A stretch of DNA of 64,000 nucleotides from Nitrosopumilus sp. (GCF_025699255.1 NZ_JAILWA010000004.1:45834-109833), one strand, 5' to 3'; positions 52,167 to 61,515 are shown, numbered from the stretch's first letter. Numbers and translations are program-made. Notes: a model not told the origin generated them from the sequence alone.

Positions 52167-52250
52167 ATGAATGGCGATTTCAAGGCATTAGGAATTTCTC
52201 TAATAATTGTTGTTGGAGTTGTAACTGCATATGCCATATTCGGCTTGTAG
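52167..52250 (+). CDS. Possible 27-aa membrane microprotein
   Basis: ATG 52167 to TAG 52248-52250: MNGDFKALGISLIIVVGVV followed by TAYAIFGL, a single hydrophobic helix with a short polar head. It fills the gap before the convergent minus-strand gene, and an AT-rich TATA-like stretch lies just upstream. Could be chance. Confidence 0.4.
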   Translation: MNGDFKALGISLIIVVGVVTAYAIFGL

Positions 52251-52251
52251 A

Positions 52252-52533
52252 TCACTCTTTTACTATTTCTACAATATTTTTAATAATTTTTGTTGAGATT
52301 AGTGTGTGTTCTTTATCTAATACTGACTGAATAAAATCTGCAAAATCTTCTACAGTGTCTTCATTTTCAAGTAATATGCTGTGAGCTGATTTGTCTTTTA
52401 CTGAAATCACTAATTCGTTTTTTATGACATTTAAAATTCCTGTAATGTATGTCTCTCTTCCTTCTTTTATGAAAATAAGACTAGCTAATTTCTGAGCTTC
52501 ATATTTGTCATCACATGTGATGTTAATTTTCAT
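52252..52533 (-). CDS. Hypothetical protein coupled to trpS
   Basis: 93 aa. The pattern MKINITCDDKYEAQKLASLIFIKEG ... ELVISVKDKSAHSILLENEDTVEDFADFIQSVL suggests a small alpha-beta protein with alternating strands. It overlaps the trpS stop by 4 bp (translational coupling), hinting at a role in translation. No family recognised. Confidence 0.65.
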   Translation of the reverse strand: MKINITCDDKYEAQKLASLIFIKEGRETYITGILNVIKNELVISVKDKSAHSILLENEDTVEDFADFIQSVLDKEHTLISTKIIKNIVEIVKE

Positions 52534-53642
52534 TTATTCTCAAATAGAAATTCCTGTATTTTGTTTTTGGCTTTTTCTCTGTTTTCTTGATGAACTGCTA
52601 GAAATTCATTAATTTTTTCAATTAAAATTGCTTTTAGTTCTCCTGAAAGTAGATTTCCAGATTTATAATCTTCATAAATCTTTTTTAATTTACTATCGTC
52701 TGGCTCAAAAAATATTCTTAGATATTGAAACGATACATCAATGTCTGGATTCCCACCTAATTTTCTGTGTTGTTCTATATCTGGCTGTCCTCCTGAAAAT
52801 GCATATTTGTTAATTTTCTTTTTTACTATATCTGGAGAATCTGTTGTGTACACTGTACCTTTATCATCAGAAGCTGACATTTTTCCTCCAGGACCTTCTA
52901 ATGCAGGAATCATGATGTTATGAATCAATGCGGGTTTTTGTTTTCCTATTTTTGGTGCAATGTCTCTTGTTAATCTAAAATGAGGATCTTGATCAACTCC
53001 TAATGGAATTAGTACTGGTTTATCTTCAATAAAACATGGAGCAGATTGTAATGATGTATAAAAAATCATTCCAATGTTAGTTTCATTTGTAAATCCAAAT
53101 GTTGCTTTTGTATTTGAAAAATTAATTTTTTTTGCAACTTGAGCAGCAATTGGATAAAGTGTTTGAATATTTTTTGTGTTTATGATGATTTTTGTTTTTT
53201 CTGGATTGAATCCTAATGCGATAAAATCTAATGCATTTTCATATGCAAATTGATTTGTTTCCTCCAAAGTAAGATTTGGTTTTGAGAAAAATTTCTCATC
53301 ATCTGTGAGCTGAAAATACATGTTAACATCAAACTTTTCCTGTAACCATTTTGCAAACATCCATGGTACTAAATGACCTATATGCGTATGTCCTGATGGC
53401 CCTCTTCCAGTATATAGAAAGAATTTGTTACCTTTTTCATAATCATCTAGAATTCTAGTCATTTCTCTATGGGAGAAGAAAATTCCCCTTCTGAGCATAA
53501 AATGGTCTTCTCCAGTAATTTTTTTGATTCTGTCTAGTAATTCAGTAGTAATTTTCTCAGTCCCAAATTGCTTGATTAACTTATCATAGTCGATATCTCC
53601 CTCAACATGCCAAGGAGTTACAATAAAGTCATCAGCTGACAT
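52530..53642 (-). CDS. trpS: Tryptophanyl-tRNA synthetase (archaeal type)
   Basis: 370 aa. Class I motifs: GPSGHTHIGH (HIGH) near residue 80 and KMSAS in GPGGKMSASDDKG near residue 255. Archaeal/eukaryal-type TrpRS length and the N-terminal FIVTPWHVEGDIDYDKLI fit. Charges tRNA-Trp, whose two-intron gene is at 61362. Divergent from pheS; each side has its own TATA-like element. Confidence 0.96.
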   Translation of the reverse strand: MSADDFIVTPWHVEGDIDYDKLIKQFGTEKITTELLDRIKKITGEDHFMLRRGIFFSHREMTRILDDYEKGNKFFLYTGRGPSGHTHIGHLVPWMFAKWLQEKFDVNMYFQLTDDEKFFSKPNLTLEETNQFAYENALDFIALGFNPEKTKIIINTKNIQTLYPIAAQVAKKINFSNTKATFGFTNETNIGMIFYTSLQSAPCFIEDKPVLIPLGVDQDPHFRLTRDIAPKIGKQKPALIHNIMIPALEGPGGKMSASDDKGTVYTTDSPDIVKKKINKYAFSGGQPDIEQHRKLGGNPDIDVSFQYLRIFFEPDDSKLKKIYEDYKSGNLLSGELKAILIEKINEFLAVHQENREKAKNKIQEFLFENK

Positions 53643-53693
53643 TCATCTTGACTTAGGTTAAGGTTTAAAAAGTCTTTTTCGAATTCTTTGCTG

Positions 53694-55082
53694 TTGTCGC
53701 AAGTTTTTCATGAAATTGAAAAAAAAATTATCACTTCATTAAGAGAAAATCCAAAACAAACTCCAAACTCTTTAGAAAAATCTACACAACTTTTACCTGA
53801 TCAAATCAGACGAGGTATTGAATGGCTTCGATTAAAAGAATTGGCCATTGTTAATGAATCAAAATCTACTGTAGTTAGTTTAGGCAAAAATGGTATTGAA
53901 TCTTTTGAAAAAGGATTGCCTGAAAGAAGATTACTTGATTTATTAAAAAATGGTCCTAAAAAATTATCAGATTTACAAAAAGAGCTTGGCTCTATTTTTG
54001 GACCTTCAATGGGTTTAGCTAGAAAAAATAATTGGATAGATACATCTAATGATCAAATATCCATAAAGACTTCCCCGCAAGAACTGCCTGGGGAAAAGAC
54101 ACTCAAACTAATTGGAAATGAAAAAATCCCTAAAGAGAAAATTGACATAAATGATTTATCTGGCCTTTTGAAAAGACCTGATTTTATCATTGAGGATGTT
54201 TTAAAGACACAAGAAATTTCTTTATCCACTTCTGCAAAATCAATTAATTTTTCTGATTCTGCTGATGGGATTGATGTAGAAGCTAATGTCCCTGAAGTTT
54301 TTGTTGCAAGAACTCATCCACTAAAAGACACCATAGATGAAATTCGTGAAATTTTTGTCACATTGGGTTTTTCAGAAATTCTTGGGAATATGACTCAATC
54401 AAGCTTTTGGAATTTTGATGCACTATTCACACCACAAGATCATCCTGCTAGAGAATTACAAGATACATTTTATCTTGATAAAATTAATGCAAAAAAAATT
54501 GGAACCCCAGAACAAATTAGAAAAGTTTCAGATTCTCACAAAAAGAATTGGAGATATCAATGGGATATCAATGAAGCTAGAAAAATGGTCCTAAGAACCC
54601 ATACTACTTGTGTGACTATCAAACATTTAGCTGAAAACAAACCAGATGAGGCACGAATTTTTTCATTAGGTAGAGTATTTCGTAATGAAAAAGTCAGCTA
54701 CAAACACTTAGTTGAATTCAATCAGATTGAAGGAGTTGTTGTTGGTAAAGATGCTTCTTTAAGAAATCTAATGGGAATTCAACGAGAATTTTACAAACGT
54801 ATTGGAATTACAAAAATAAAATTCTGGCCCACTTTTTTCCCTTATACTGAACCTTCACTACAGACAATGGTATACAATGAAAAATTAGGGAAATGGATTG
54901 AGCTATTTGGTATGGGTATTTTTAGACCAGAAGTTACAAAACCTCTTGGAATCAATAAACCTGTTTTAGCTTGGGGTGGAGGAATAGAAAGAATTGCTAT
55001 GTTGAAATATGATCTAGATGATGTACGAGAGTTTTACAGTAATAATCTAAGATGGCTTAGGAGTGCTACAAAATGCCAGTAG
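53694..55082 (+). CDS. pheS: Phenylalanyl-tRNA synthetase alpha subunit
   Basis: About 462 aa. TTG 53694 is chosen because the TATA box (tttaaaaa, from ~53664) predicts a leaderless start there; TTG 53688 adds two residues. N-terminal winged-helix DNA-binding-like domains are followed by the class II core: HPLKDTIDEIREIF, FDALFTPQDHPAREL (motif 1-2 region), FSLGRVFRNEKVSYKHLVEFNQIEG, and the terminal GGGIERIAML (motif 3). Overlaps pheT by 10 bp. Confidence 0.95.
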   Translation: MSQVFHEIEKKIITSLRENPKQTPNSLEKSTQLLPDQIRRGIEWLRLKELAIVNESKSTVVSLGKNGIESFEKGLPERRLLDLLKNGPKKLSDLQKELGSIFGPSMGLARKNNWIDTSNDQISIKTSPQELPGEKTLKLIGNEKIPKEKIDINDLSGLLKRPDFIIEDVLKTQEISLSTSAKSINFSDSADGIDVEANVPEVFVARTHPLKDTIDEIREIFVTLGFSEILGNMTQSSFWNFDALFTPQDHPARELQDTFYLDKINAKKIGTPEQIRKVSDSHKKNWRYQWDINEARKMVLRTHTTCVTIKHLAENKPDEARIFSLGRVFRNEKVSYKHLVEFNQIEGVVVGKDASLRNLMGIQREFYKRIGITKIKFWPTFFPYTEPSLQTMVYNEKLGKWIELFGMGIFRPEVTKPLGINKPVLAWGGGIERIAMLKYDLDDVREFYSNNLRWLRSATKCQ

Positions 55083-56713
55083 TTGAATTATCTTATTCCC
55101 GCCTTCAAAAATTAATTGGAAAAGTTTCAAAAAAACAAATTTCTGATTCTTTACCTTTTCTTGGATTAGATATTGAATCTGAAGATAAAGATTTAGTTAG
55201 AATTGAATATAGTCCAAACAGACCTGATTATTCTACTGATTTTGGAATCGCGCTTGGTTTACAAGGATTGCTTGGGGAAAAAATTGGAACAGTTAAACTC
55301 AAAATAAAAAAATCTAGTAAATATGAAATTTCTGTAAAATCCAATGTTTCAAAAATACGTCCGTTTGTCACTGGAATAGTTGCTAAAAATGGAAAAATCG
55401 ATGATAAAACTATCAAGCAATTAATGACAATGCAAGAAGATCTTCATTTTGGAATAGGTAGAAAAAGAAAGAAATCTTCAATCGGTATTCATGATTTAGA
55501 TAAAATTTCATTTCCTTTGGTGTATACAACAACTAATAGAAATCATAAATTTATACCACTAAATTCCGAAAAAGAGATTACAATTTCAGAAATCCTGACA
55601 AATACTGATGTTGGCAAAGACTATGGCTCCATTCTTGGACAATCATCACAAGTGCCTCTAATTTTAGATGACAATAAAAATACTGTATCTTTTCCTCCAA
55701 TAATCAATGCTGCAGTAACAACTGTCACTCCTAAAACAAAAAATCTTTTCGTTGAAGTTACTGGAATCAATAAAGAAGATGCTGAAGATATGCTTTCAGT
55801 TGTAGCTACTATTTTACAAAGTGCCGGTTTTTCGTTAGAATCTGTAAAAATCTCTGGTGCAAAAAATTCTACACCTAAATTAGATTCTAGAAAACTTATT
55901 GTTAGTTCATCTATGATTAATAAAACTCTTGGCTTGAATTTAACCCCTTCAAAAATTATTTCATGCTTAAAAAAATCTAGATTAGATGCATCATCTAAAG
56001 GAAAAAATATTATTTGTATAATTCCTGCTTATAGATTTGATATTTTTGGACCAATGGATTTAGTAGAAGAAGTTGCATTAGGATATGGCATTCAAAATCT
56101 TGAACCAACTTTATCTCCATCACAAACCATAGGAATCACCAATCCTATATCTCTCAAACTAAAATCATTAGACAAAACAATGATTGGTTTAGGATATCTT
56201 GAAGCATTGAATTCTAGTTTGACTAGCAAACGAGTATTGTATGAAATGACCAACAGAGATTCTAAAAAAATTCTTTCTGTATTAGATTCAAAAAGTCAGG
56301 AACATACAATTTTGCGAGATTCAATACTTCCTGGGTTATTAGAAAATCTGTCTAGAAATATCCATGAATCATATCCTCAAAAAATGTTTGAAACTGGAAC
56401 TATTTTTCTAACAGGTGATCCTATTGCTGAAAAAATTAATTTTGCTGGGATTAGTGCACACAAAAACTCGAATTTTACTGAAATAAAATCTGTAGTTCAG
56501 TCTGCACTAAATATTGGATTTGGAATTCAAATTGAAACAAAAACTTCTACTAATCCTACTTTTGAAAATGGTCATTGTGCATCAATTCTTCTAAATAATA
56601 CTCAAATTGGAATCATTGGAAAAATTGATTCAAAGATAATTGAAAATTATAAGATACGTGTTCCTGTAGTGGGATTTGAGATTTCTTTATCTGAATCACT
56701 TCTTAAAAATTAA
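55073..56713 (+). CDS. pheT: Phenylalanyl-tRNA synthetase beta subunit
   Basis: 546 aa, the short archaeal/eukaryal-type PheT. B3/B4 editing-like region in the N-terminal half (FVTGIVAKNGKIDD, GIGRKRKKSSIGIHDLDKI), a B5 domain (LIVSSSMINKTLGLNLTPSKIISCLKK), and the catalytic-like C-terminal fold with LVEEVALGYG and HTILRDSILPGLLENLSRN. Works as an (alpha-beta)2 enzyme with PheS. Confidence 0.95.
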   Translation: MPVVELSYSRLQKLIGKVSKKQISDSLPFLGLDIESEDKDLVRIEYSPNRPDYSTDFGIALGLQGLLGEKIGTVKLKIKKSSKYEISVKSNVSKIRPFVTGIVAKNGKIDDKTIKQLMTMQEDLHFGIGRKRKKSSIGIHDLDKISFPLVYTTTNRNHKFIPLNSEKEITISEILTNTDVGKDYGSILGQSSQVPLILDDNKNTVSFPPIINAAVTTVTPKTKNLFVEVTGINKEDAEDMLSVVATILQSAGFSLESVKISGAKNSTPKLDSRKLIVSSSMINKTLGLNLTPSKIISCLKKSRLDASSKGKNIICIIPAYRFDIFGPMDLVEEVALGYGIQNLEPTLSPSQTIGITNPISLKLKSLDKTMIGLGYLEALNSSLTSKRVLYEMTNRDSKKILSVLDSKSQEHTILRDSILPGLLENLSRNIHESYPQKMFETGTIFLTGDPIAEKINFAGISAHKNSNFTEIKSVVQSALNIGFGIQIETKTSTNPTFENGHCASILLNNTQIGIIGKIDSKIIENYKIRVPVVGFEISLSESLLKN

Positions 56714-56770
56714 TTTTAGATTATTCAAAATTATTTCTTGATAAATAATTCTCTCAATGGTTTTTAGTAG

Positions 56771-56958
56771 GAGTGGTTCCATTATTAATCGCCCAAGAGC
56801 AGGCACGCAGACGGATTAGGATGAGTCGATCGTAATGATACCAGTGATTTCTAATTCACCCAGGCGTGCTACATTATGGGCAACCCCGGTTTCAGAACGC
56901 GAGGAGGCGTATGGCTATGTACCAATGATTTTGTGCGAGTCAGAACCGGGGAACATTT
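56771..56958 (+). ncRNA. Candidate double-hairpin H/ACA guide RNA
   Basis: Hairpin 1 has lower stem GGCACGC (56802-56808) / GCGTGCT (56864-56870), directly followed by ACA (56871-56873). Its upper stem is ATTAG/CTAAT with opposed TGA motifs, leaving a 6+8-nt pocket. Hairpin 2 has CCCCGGTT (56884-56891) / AACCGGGG (56944-56951), followed by A then ACA (56953-56955) and a T-run. The hairpins are 69 and 68 nt. A TATA-like ataaataa (56741-56748) predicts a start near 56771. No ORF explains this GC-richer region. Confidence 0.6.
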
Positions 56959-56999
56959 TTTCAAAACCATTAAACATTGAAAGTTATTAACAAAATAAA

Positions 57000-57419
57000 A
57001 TGGGAAATTATTGGTTAGCAAAACAAGAACCAAGTGGCCCCAGAGGATATAATTTTGAGCAATTAAAAAAAGATAAAACAACTATTTGGGATGGTGTTCA
57101 CAATAATCTAGCATTAAAACATATGAGAGAAATGAAACCAGGAGATCTTGTTTTGTTTTATCATACAGGTGATGAAAGACAAGCTGTAGGAATTATGCAA
57201 ATTACTTCAAAACCTTATCCCAATCCCAAAGAAGATGTAGAGCGTTTCATTGTGGTTGATGTAAAATATAAAAAATCATTGAAACGTCCAGTAACACTTG
57301 AAGAGATGAAAAAAGAGAAAAAATTCAAAGATTGGGAGCTAATTAAAATATCAAGATTGTCTGTAATGCCTGTTCCAAAGCCTATATGGGATACTATTCT
57401 TAAGATGTCTCAAAATTAA
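57000..57419 (+). CDS. EVE-domain protein
   Basis: 139 aa. EVE/PUA-like hallmarks: NYWLAKQEP at the N-terminus, TIWDGVHNNLALKHMREMKPGDLVLFYHTG, GIMQITSKPYPNP, and a C-terminal LSVMPVPKPIWDTIL. EVE domains recognise modified bases in RNA or DNA. It lies 45 bp after the candidate H/ACA RNA, on the same strand. Confidence 0.92.
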   Translation: MGNYWLAKQEPSGPRGYNFEQLKKDKTTIWDGVHNNLALKHMREMKPGDLVLFYHTGDERQAVGIMQITSKPYPNPKEDVERFIVVDVKYKKSLKRPVTLEEMKKEKKFKDWELIKISRLSVMPVPKPIWDTILKMSQN

Positions 57420-57462
57420 CAATAATCGCTTTATTGATATAGTCGATTTATCTAATTTCTGT

Positions 57463-57702
57463 ATGGCAACAGCTTATGTTTTAATAAACTGTGAATTAGG
57501 TTCAGAAGAAGCTATTATTCAGCAACTGAAGGGCTTAGAAGGTGTTAAGGAAGTTCATGGAACTTTTGGTGCATACGATATTTTGGCCAAGATCGAATCT
57601 GATACTGTTGAAAAACTTAGAGAAACAATTACTTGGAAAATCAGAAAAATTGAAAAGATTCGTTCAACTCTTACCTTGATGGGTATTGAAGGTCAAACAT
57701 AA
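57463..57702 (+). CDS. Stand-alone Lrp/AsnC effector (RAM) domain protein 2
   Basis: 79 aa, ATG start with a TATA-like element centred near 57435, predicting a leaderless mRNA. Nearly the same sequence as the protein at 25850 (both begin ATAYVLINCELGSEE and end STLTLMGIEGQ-). Consists only of the ligand-binding RAM domain. The two paralogues could form hetero-oligomers. Confidence 0.88.
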   Translation: MATAYVLINCELGSEEAIIQQLKGLEGVKEVHGTFGAYDILAKIESDTVEKLRETITWKIRKIEKIRSTLTLMGIEGQT

Positions 57703-57720
57703 ACACCCTTTTTTCTTATT

Positions 57721-58290
57721 ATGATTCTACATTTTATTTTTGTAGTGCCTGAAAAGGATCGTGAAAAACGACAATTCGAATTTGAATATGTAAAAAAAAT
57801 GGGTAAATTTTTTCAGGTTTGGCTAAAAGAAAAGTTTGGCAAAGAATATGAAATTCAATGTGATGAAATGATTACTACTCCTAGAAGTATTCTTCAGCGT
57901 CTTGACACTCATACATTAGTACGTGATCATGAACAAAGAGGAAAAAATACTTATCATTTCTACTTGACTCATTTCAAACCTTTGTGGACTGATTGTACAT
58001 GTGATGGATATCATGCGGAAAATTTTGGAATGATTTTTTGGCAAACTCCTAAAGAATCTGATGATACATTATTTCTTGCAGAAAAGAATTGTACTACTGT
58101 TTCTCATGAATTACTTCATGAAATGTTGAGACTGTTAGGACATAAAAAATTCATTCAGGAGGTACATGATATATGGACTAAACATCTCTTTGAACAATTA
58201 GAATTTGAACAATATGGTGAAGATTTCCAAAAAACTGATGGTAAACCAATGTTTCTAACAATAAACACTTCTCAATTCAATTTACAATGA
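57721..58290 (+). CDS. Putative zinc metalloprotease-like protein (HExxH)
   Basis: 189 aa. The segment VSHELLHEMLRLLGH contains HELLH (His129-Glu130-His133), the zincin signature, with a further His141 as possible third ligand. Two cysteines (DCTCDG) precede it. No signal peptide or membrane helix. Starts 18 bp after the RAM-domain gene, so co-transcription is likely. Proteolytic activity is inferred from the motif only. Confidence 0.6.
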   Translation: MILHFIFVVPEKDREKRQFEFEYVKKMGKFFQVWLKEKFGKEYEIQCDEMITTPRSILQRLDTHTLVRDHEQRGKNTYHFYLTHFKPLWTDCTCDGYHAENFGMIFWQTPKESDDTLFLAEKNCTTVSHELLHEMLRLLGHKKFIQEVHDIWTKHLFEQLEFEQYGEDFQKTDGKPMFLTINTSQFNLQ

Positions 58291-58298
58291 ATTTTCAG

Positions 58299-58931
58299 TC
58301 AACATTTGGTAACTGAATAAATATTATTTTCAAAATTTGCAGTTTTGAAATCTAATTTGTTTTCAGGATCATTAGTTCTTGATTTACTTAACGTTTCAAG
58401 TTCTACTAGTGCATCTCCTCTAAATCCTACTGATGAACCATAAATTCCATCAGTTAACATTGTTCCATGATCACCTTTCTTGATATCATCAACCATGTCA
58501 TAAAATCTTGTAGTTTCTTTTTTGTTTACTGGATTACCGGTTGCTTTGTTGTATGCTACTGCTATGTACATTCCATTATTTTTTACTGCAACCGGAACTT
58601 TGTGATTTTTGCCTGATGCACCTGGAATTGTATCATTTACAATCACTTCACATTTGTGATACATGCTAGAAACATATGCATAAAATCTGTATTGGGCAAA
58701 TTTTCCTGCATCATCTTCTTCACATCCAACAAATACCTTATGCAATAATTCTAATGCGTCATCATTCATACTTTGTAATCTATCATCAATTCTTCCTCTT
58801 TCCAAAAGTTCAGATTTGCACTCTTTTGCAACTAATACTAAAATGAAATCTGGTAAATTGTAATTCTTAAGAGCGGCAACAAATGCCCCTGCTTGTGACA
58901 TGCCAAATTTTGGGAATCCTTTATTGACCAT
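58299..58931 (-). CDS. Conserved hypothetical protein
   Basis: 210 aa, ATG 58931 preceded by an SD-like GAGGTG 6 nt upstream, so unlike many neighbours it has a leader. Contains three Cys (ECKSE, GCEED, KCEVI) but no pairs. Mid-region KVPVAVKNNGMYIAVAYNKATGNP is beta-rich. Internal Met at residue 11 is an alternative start. Not assigned to a family. Confidence 0.65.
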   Translation of the reverse strand: MVNKGFPKFGMSQAGAFVAALKNYNLPDFILVLVAKECKSELLERGRIDDRLQSMNDDALELLHKVFVGCEEDDAGKFAQYRFYAYVSSMYHKCEVIVNDTIPGASGKNHKVPVAVKNNGMYIAVAYNKATGNPVNKKETTRFYDMVDDIKKGDHGTMLTDGIYGSSVGFRGDALVELETLSKSRTNDPENKLDFKTANFENNIYSVTKC

Positions 58932-59065
58932 GTTTACACCTCATTTCAGAAAATCTGCTCCCCAACATTGTATTAAAAAGCTGCTTTTGGCTTATAATTG
59001 TTAAGAATTTACGTGACTAATGAAATATTTTCCTTAGTTTTTGAATTGTAAATATTAAATTCGGG

Positions 59066-61348
59066 ATGAATTTTTCGTATATTGTGGAAACTGACACAAC
59101 ATCAGAACTTGTTTCTAAAGTTTATTTGAAATTAAAAGAAAATATTACAAAATATCGAAATGTTATTGGCAGACCTTTAACTCTCACTGAAAAAATCTTA
59201 TCTGGACATTTTAATGAAATCGATGATTCTGTGTTTACCGGTGGTAAGGATTACGTATTTTTGAAACCAGATAGAGTTGCTTTACAAGATGTCACTGGAC
59301 AAATGGTAATGCTACAATTTATGCAAGCAGGTCAAAAACAAACTTCTTTGCCTACAACAGTTCATTGTGATCATCTCATCAGAGCAGAAGTTCAAGGTGA
59401 TGTTGACATGAAAGTTTCTCTGGATGAAAACAGTGAAGTTTTCAAATTTCTTCAATCAGCTAGCGCAAAATATGGATGTGGTTTTTGGAAACCTGGAGCA
59501 GGAATTATTCACCAAGTAGTTCTTGAAAATTATGCATTTCCTGGTGGACTGATGATTGGTACAGATTCTCATACACCAAATGCAGGTGGTCTTGGTATGA
59601 TTGCTATTGGTGTCGGTGGATTGGATGCAGCTGAAACTATGGCTGGTATGCCTTGGGAATTACTTTATCCAAAAAGAATTGGAGTGAAACTTACTGGAGA
59701 ACTAAATGGATGGACCGCTCCAAAAGATATTATTTTGAAAGTTGCAGATGAACTAACTGTATCTGGAGGTACTAATGCTATTGTAGAATATTTTGGACCT
59801 GGAACTAAATCTATCAGCTGTACTGGAAAAGCTACTATTACTAACATGGGTGCTGAAATTGGAGCTACATGTTCTATATTTCCATATGACGAACGAATGG
59901 AAACATATCTCAAATATACAAACAGAGAAGAAATTGCCAAACTAGCAAATGAAAATAAAGATTCACTTGTTGCAGATTCTGAAGTAGAAACAAATCCTGA
60001 AAAATTCTTTGATAGAGTTATTGAGATTAATCTTTCAACATTAGAACCTCATATTGTAGGTCCACACACTCCTGACTTGGCAAGAACCATTTCTCAATTA
60101 TCTGATGATGTAGAATCAAAAGACTATACTGATCCTATTTCTGTTGCACTTATTGGAAGTTGTACAAATTCTTCATATGAAGACATGTCAAGAGCAGCTA
60201 GTTTAGCTGAACAAGCAAAAGCTAAAGGAATCAAAGCAAAAATCCCTCTACTTGTTACTCCTGGCTCTGAGCAGATACGAGGTACCATTGAAAGAGATGG
60301 TCAAATGGATTCTCTAAAAGACATTGGTGCAACTGTATTAGCAAATGCATGTGGTCCTTGTATTGGACAATGGAATAGACCTGAATTAGAAAATGATGAA
60401 CAAAATACAATTGTTACAACATTTAACAGAAATTTCCCAGGGCGAAACGATGGTCACCGAAGTACACTTAACTTCATTGGAAGTCCAGAAATGATAATTG
60501 CATTAGCATTAGGTGGTAAACTTTCTTTTAATCCTTTGAAAGATGATTTGATAGCAGCCGATGGAACAAAGTTTAAACTTGAACCCCCAAAACCTGCTCC
60601 TGAAGTTCCTGAAGAAGGTTTCATGCGACCAGAAGGGATTTTTGTTGCACCACCTGAAAATTCTGATGACATTGAAGTTATCATTGATCCTAACAGTAAA
60701 AGACTACAACGTTTAGAACCATTTCCAAAATGGGATGGTAATGATTATGAGGAAATTCCAATTATAGTAAAAGCTAAAGGTAAATGCACCACAGATCATA
60801 TCTCTCCTGCAGGTGCATGGTTATCGTTACGTGGACATTTGAATAATCTCAGTGATAATATGTTGCTAGGAGCAGTTAATGCATTTAACAATAAAGTTGG
60901 CGAAGGTAAGAATATTCTAAATAATAACATTGAATCTTTTTCAAAAATTGCTAGAGATTACAAAGAAAAACACATGAGATGGGTAATAATTGGCGACAAT
61001 AATTATGGTGAAGGTAGCAGTAGAGAACATGCTGCAATGACTCCTCGTTATTTGGGATGTGCTGCAGTAATTACAAAAAGCCTTGCAAGGATTCATGAAA
61101 CAAATTTGAAAAAACAAGGAATATTGGCATTGACTTTTAGTAATTCTGATGATTATGAAAAAATACTTGAAGATGACAAAATCAGCTTACTTGATCTAAA
61201 TAATCTTCAACCTGGCAAACAAGTGAAATGTGTAATTTCACATGCAGATGGAAATAAAGAAGAAATTTTGCTAAATCATTCATATAATAAATCTCAAATT
61301 GAGTGGTTCAAAGCAGGCTCAGCTCTTAATGTTTTGAGAAACAAATAG
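59066..61348 (+). CDS. acn: Aconitate hydratase
   Basis: 760 aa, mitochondrial-type aconitase length. Cluster cysteines appear in GSCTNSSYEDM and in ACGPCIGQW. Other motifs: DSHTPNAGGLGM, and KCTTDHISPAGAW with GDNNYGEGSSREHAAM in the swivel domain. It isomerises citrate and isocitrate with a [4Fe-4S] cluster. It likely feeds 2-oxoglutarate synthesis, the metabolite read by P-II proteins. Predicted near-leaderless. Confidence 0.96.
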   Translation: MNFSYIVETDTTSELVSKVYLKLKENITKYRNVIGRPLTLTEKILSGHFNEIDDSVFTGGKDYVFLKPDRVALQDVTGQMVMLQFMQAGQKQTSLPTTVHCDHLIRAEVQGDVDMKVSLDENSEVFKFLQSASAKYGCGFWKPGAGIIHQVVLENYAFPGGLMIGTDSHTPNAGGLGMIAIGVGGLDAAETMAGMPWELLYPKRIGVKLTGELNGWTAPKDIILKVADELTVSGGTNAIVEYFGPGTKSISCTGKATITNMGAEIGATCSIFPYDERMETYLKYTNREEIAKLANENKDSLVADSEVETNPEKFFDRVIEINLSTLEPHIVGPHTPDLARTISQLSDDVESKDYTDPISVALIGSCTNSSYEDMSRAASLAEQAKAKGIKAKIPLLVTPGSEQIRGTIERDGQMDSLKDIGATVLANACGPCIGQWNRPELENDEQNTIVTTFNRNFPGRNDGHRSTLNFIGSPEMIIALALGGKLSFNPLKDDLIAADGTKFKLEPPKPAPEVPEEGFMRPEGIFVAPPENSDDIEVIIDPNSKRLQRLEPFPKWDGNDYEEIPIIVKAKGKCTTDHISPAGAWLSLRGHLNNLSDNMLLGAVNAFNNKVGEGKNILNNNIESFSKIARDYKEKHMRWVIIGDNNYGEGSSREHAAMTPRYLGCAAVITKSLARIHETNLKKQGILALTFSNSDDYEKILEDDKISLLDLNNLQPGKQVKCVISHADGNKEEILLNHSYNKSQIEWFKAGSALNVLRNK

Positions 61349-61361
61349 GATTTTTTTAACG

Positions 61362-61515
61362 TGGGGCCGACCGGAATCGAACCGGCGACCTACGGGTCAC
61401 TACAGCTCCAAACTTACATCATCCGTGAGTCAGTTTAGCTTAGTTAACCTTTGGAGCCCTTAGCGGTGATCTTTTTCGTAGACACTGTCGCCCTACCAGG
61501 CTAGGCTACGACCCC
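61362..61515 (-). tRNA. tRNA-Trp (anticodon CCA) with two introns
   Basis: 154 bp, mature 74 nt. Acceptor GGGGTCG/CGGCCCC; D stem GCCT/GGGC; T arm GCCGG-TTCGATT-CCGGT. Intron 1 (27 nt, 61486-61460) interrupts the 5' anticodon stem: central helix GGCG/CGCT with bulges ACA and AAG and inner helix GTG/CAC. Its removal joins AC to GGG. Intron 2 (53 nt, 61450-61398) is at position 37/38; after removal the arm is ACGGG-CTCCAAA-CCCGT, giving anticodon CCA. Intron 2's bulge-helix-bulge has one mismatch. A TATA-like element centred near 61543 fits the 5' end. Confidence 0.88.

Noticed and set aside
56771..56958. RNase P RNA or SRP RNA as identity of this structured region
   Set aside because: Conserved core sequences of those RNAs are not visible and the length is too short for SRP RNA; the ACA-tailed hairpins fit H/ACA better.
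61398..61450. C/D box guide RNA inside the second tRNA-Trp intron
   Set aside because: A CTGA and a GATGATG are present, as in euryarchaeal Trp introns, but spacing and the outer C and D boxes do not fit a complete C/D RNA.
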